Positions 62,329-64,000 of a DNA stretch of 64,000 nucleotides are shown piece by piece. The position numbers and the translations under genes were made by a program. The stretch comes from Conchocele bisecta (Eukaryota; Mollusca; Bivalvia; Lucinida; Thyasiridae). The notes beneath the pieces were generated by a model, which did no database searches, was not told where the DNA came from, and saw only the letters and a list, made by a program, of their open reading frames with translations. Within the stretch, counting starts at the first letter, position 1; each line of letters opens with the position of its first letter. The stretch is from contig CM055265.1 of NCBI GenBank assembly GCA_029237695.1, forward strand, positions 78,238,447 through 78,302,446, written 5' to 3'.

Positions 62329-62970
62329 GTCTCGACCGAGATTGGGGGCGTACAAAATAAAGTTGATGAATTTTGATATACATGTATGTGAATTGGCATC
62401 CTACATGAAATGAATTGTCTTTCTAGTCATGTACCGTCTGTACATAAGCTTTAATTTATTTGACTTGTAAATAATAACTACATGTCTGTAAATATTGTAT
62501 AGAACATAATTGCTTGAGCATGTTGTGCATACTGTATATAGACAGACAATATTGCAATTTTCATCGTACAATCTGATTTATAATTTAATTTATAAATGTT
62601 CCATTTCAACTCTCAAATACAAGCCAAAAATGTACCCGAGGTATCGGGTATCGGGGATACCTGGATTCATGCAAGGATGAATCCCATTGTTCAATTGCAG
62701 CCCATGCTTAATAGAATAGACTCAATAGTTTGAATTTGACATGAATAGATCCATTCTAGCCATGTATGGGTGTGAGGATTAATTTATCAGTCACCTGAAT
62801 TTTCTAGTGGGACAGCCGGAAAATTCACGTTATATTCTAATGCACTCTATAAATATCACACAATCTGATTGGCTGATGGTCATACATTACAGGTATATCA
62901 TTGTTGATGAACGGTCGCAAATTATTTCAATATGTATTCCTACGCCAGTCGTAAAGGAGTGCATTAGAAA
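62329..62970. other. Unassigned stretch, 3' UTR-like motifs
   Basis: TGTAAATAATA (about 62467) and TGTAAATATTG (about 62488) match the Pumilio-site form TGTANATA, and AATAAA occurs at 62356. If transcription runs this far it could be untranslated region. Not demonstrated. Confidence 0.25.
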
Positions 62971-62974
62971 TAGG

Positions 62975-63132
62975 TTAACCACATTGTAATTTTGAAATTT
63001 GCGGCGTATATCAGAAAATGATAGGTCGGAAAACATGTTTAATGTCTCCGCTAGCGCGTCGCCATTAAACAGATTTTCCGACCTATCATTTTCTGATATA
63101 CGCCGCAAATTTGAAAATTACAATACAGTTAA
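62975..63132. repeat. TTAA-flanked palindrome, single copy
   Basis: TTAACCACATTGTAATTTTG and its complement ending ACAATACAGTTAA. The arms TATCAGAAAATGATAGGTCG pair without visible mismatch around a loop with CTCCGCTAGCGCGTCGCCAT. Clean arms suggest a young copy. Confidence 0.75.
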
Positions 63133-63133
63133 C

Positions 63134-63316
63134 CCTATAGTGGAACCTCTTTAAACCAGACACCAAGAAAACACCTGTGATGTTATTTTTGATGAGTTTC
63201 TTGGTCATTTATCTCCGGTGATAATGCCTGTTCGTGATCGCATAGCACAAAACTATGACTCTGAATGATCAACTGCCGGATTTACAGTGAGAGGTTTAGA
63301 GAGGTTCCACTGTAGT
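63134..63316. repeat. Family G (pogo/Tigger-like) element
   Basis: TAGTGGAACCTCTTTAAACC to TTAGAGAGGTTCCACTGTA; interior TGAGTTTCTTGGTCATTTAT matches the 49427 copy. Confidence 0.7.
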
Positions 63317-64000
63317 ATAATCTAAGATGCCGTCATAGAATATCAAATCTTGAAAATGTGTCGAGCCGTGTGATCAGTCGGCTGCGACTGAACAGGTAGG
63401 CCAGACCGAATAATGGGATCACGTTAACCTCACGGGTATCCCATTGTACTCCCTAATTGACCCTTCTCGTTTGATGGGACCCCTGAACACTAATCCAATC
63501 AAATACAGCACAAATTACCGTTCCAGCATTTCATTAGGCAATCTGTGCAATAAGGCCGACAGAACTTTGGGCGATAATCAACACATGAATGGTGTTTGAT
63601 TTCCGCACGATTTGCACGAATGACAGAAAATCTCAAACGCGTTCATTATACACTTAACATTTCAAGTGGCTCTATGATAATTATGATATGCAATTCGCCA
63701 TGGCAATAATAACTAGAGCTATCACAGGAGTGATCATAATACCCTCACACAAACATCACTTTGACACTTTAACAGGTTTAAAGAGTTTCATAAAGCGGAA
63801 TCAAAATTTTATGCCTATTTTTGAACCTTGACCGACAAGCTTGACCTTGACATTTGATGTAGGTAATTGGGTATTGAGCACAGCACAGCATCTCATCATC
63901 GCGACCATTTGTGGCAATCATTTGAAAATCCATTCATCGGTTTAGAAGACATAGAGCAGAAACAAAATTTCATTAGCATTTTTTACATTTTACCTGGTAC
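63317..64000. other. Repeat-free stretch at the window end
   Basis: No ORF or repeat recognised over nearly 700 bases. Motif-like words include TTTGATTTCC, GAATGACAG, ATAATTATGATA and ATTAGGCAATCTG. With 20937-21756 and 23086-23500 it is one of few long gaps free of elements. Downstream regulatory DNA is possible. Confidence 0.3.

Overview
This is a gene-poor, AT-rich, repeat-saturated piece of an animal nuclear genome, most probably a bivalve mollusc. I base that on overall composition, on dense palindromic MITE-type elements, and on interspersed repeats of a style I associate with bivalves (AGCTCACCTGAGCG-type, GTGAGCAGACGCTC-type, and a SINE-like tail reading ATGACCTTAGCTGTTGATA). There are no bacterial features: no operons, no Shine-Dalgarno sites, no long native ORFs. 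Species cannot be fixed without a database search.

Host gene. The only plausible host coding sequence is on the + strand. One exon (5383-5567) and a terminal exon (60195-60708, ending in a stop) both have good splice sites, and their codon phases fit each other: two left-over bases join one base to give a Lys codon. A weaker upstream exon (1980-2044) ends in phase 0, as the 5383 exon requires. If they belong together, a basic SR/SP-rich segment is joined to an Asn/Ser/Leu-rich tail across an intron of about 54.6 kb that holds nearly everything else in the window. I do not recognise the protein.

Main mobile element. 7370-16760 is one Ty3/gypsy LTR retrotransposon on the - strand. It has 2.5-kb LTRs, a 5-bp ATCAC duplication, a tRNA-Leu-type primer site and a purine tract. 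Its pol order is protease, integrase, then reverse transcriptase, as in Gmr1-like elements. The RT-RNase H core is deleted, and gag and pol carry several frame breaks although the LTRs are about 99% alike. It sits inside an older TTAA-flanked MITE.

The rest of the intron and the 3' flank hold a decayed Tc1/mariner copy (35241-36836, DD34E), a second mariner-like TIR element (53461-54291), and dozens of short palindromic elements. I sorted these by terminal repeats and target duplications. Families A, B, H and I (and a single element at 62975) have TTAA ends and look piggyBac-like. Families C, D and probably L share a GTTTCAC-type terminus with 3-bp CWG-like duplications and look PIF/Harbinger-like. 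Family M has a perfect 8-bp duplication and CAGAG ends and looks hAT-like. Family G has TA ends and looks pogo/Tigger-like. Families E, F, J and K are unassigned. Many are nested, so relative insertion order can be read. Several minisatellites are present, including an unusual AGCTAGCT-rich array at 59330-59715.

Stretches free of recognisable repeats and richer in CpG and factor-like motifs (20937-21756, 23086-23500, 63317-64000, and part of 19868-20040) are the best places to look for intronic or downstream regulatory DNA.
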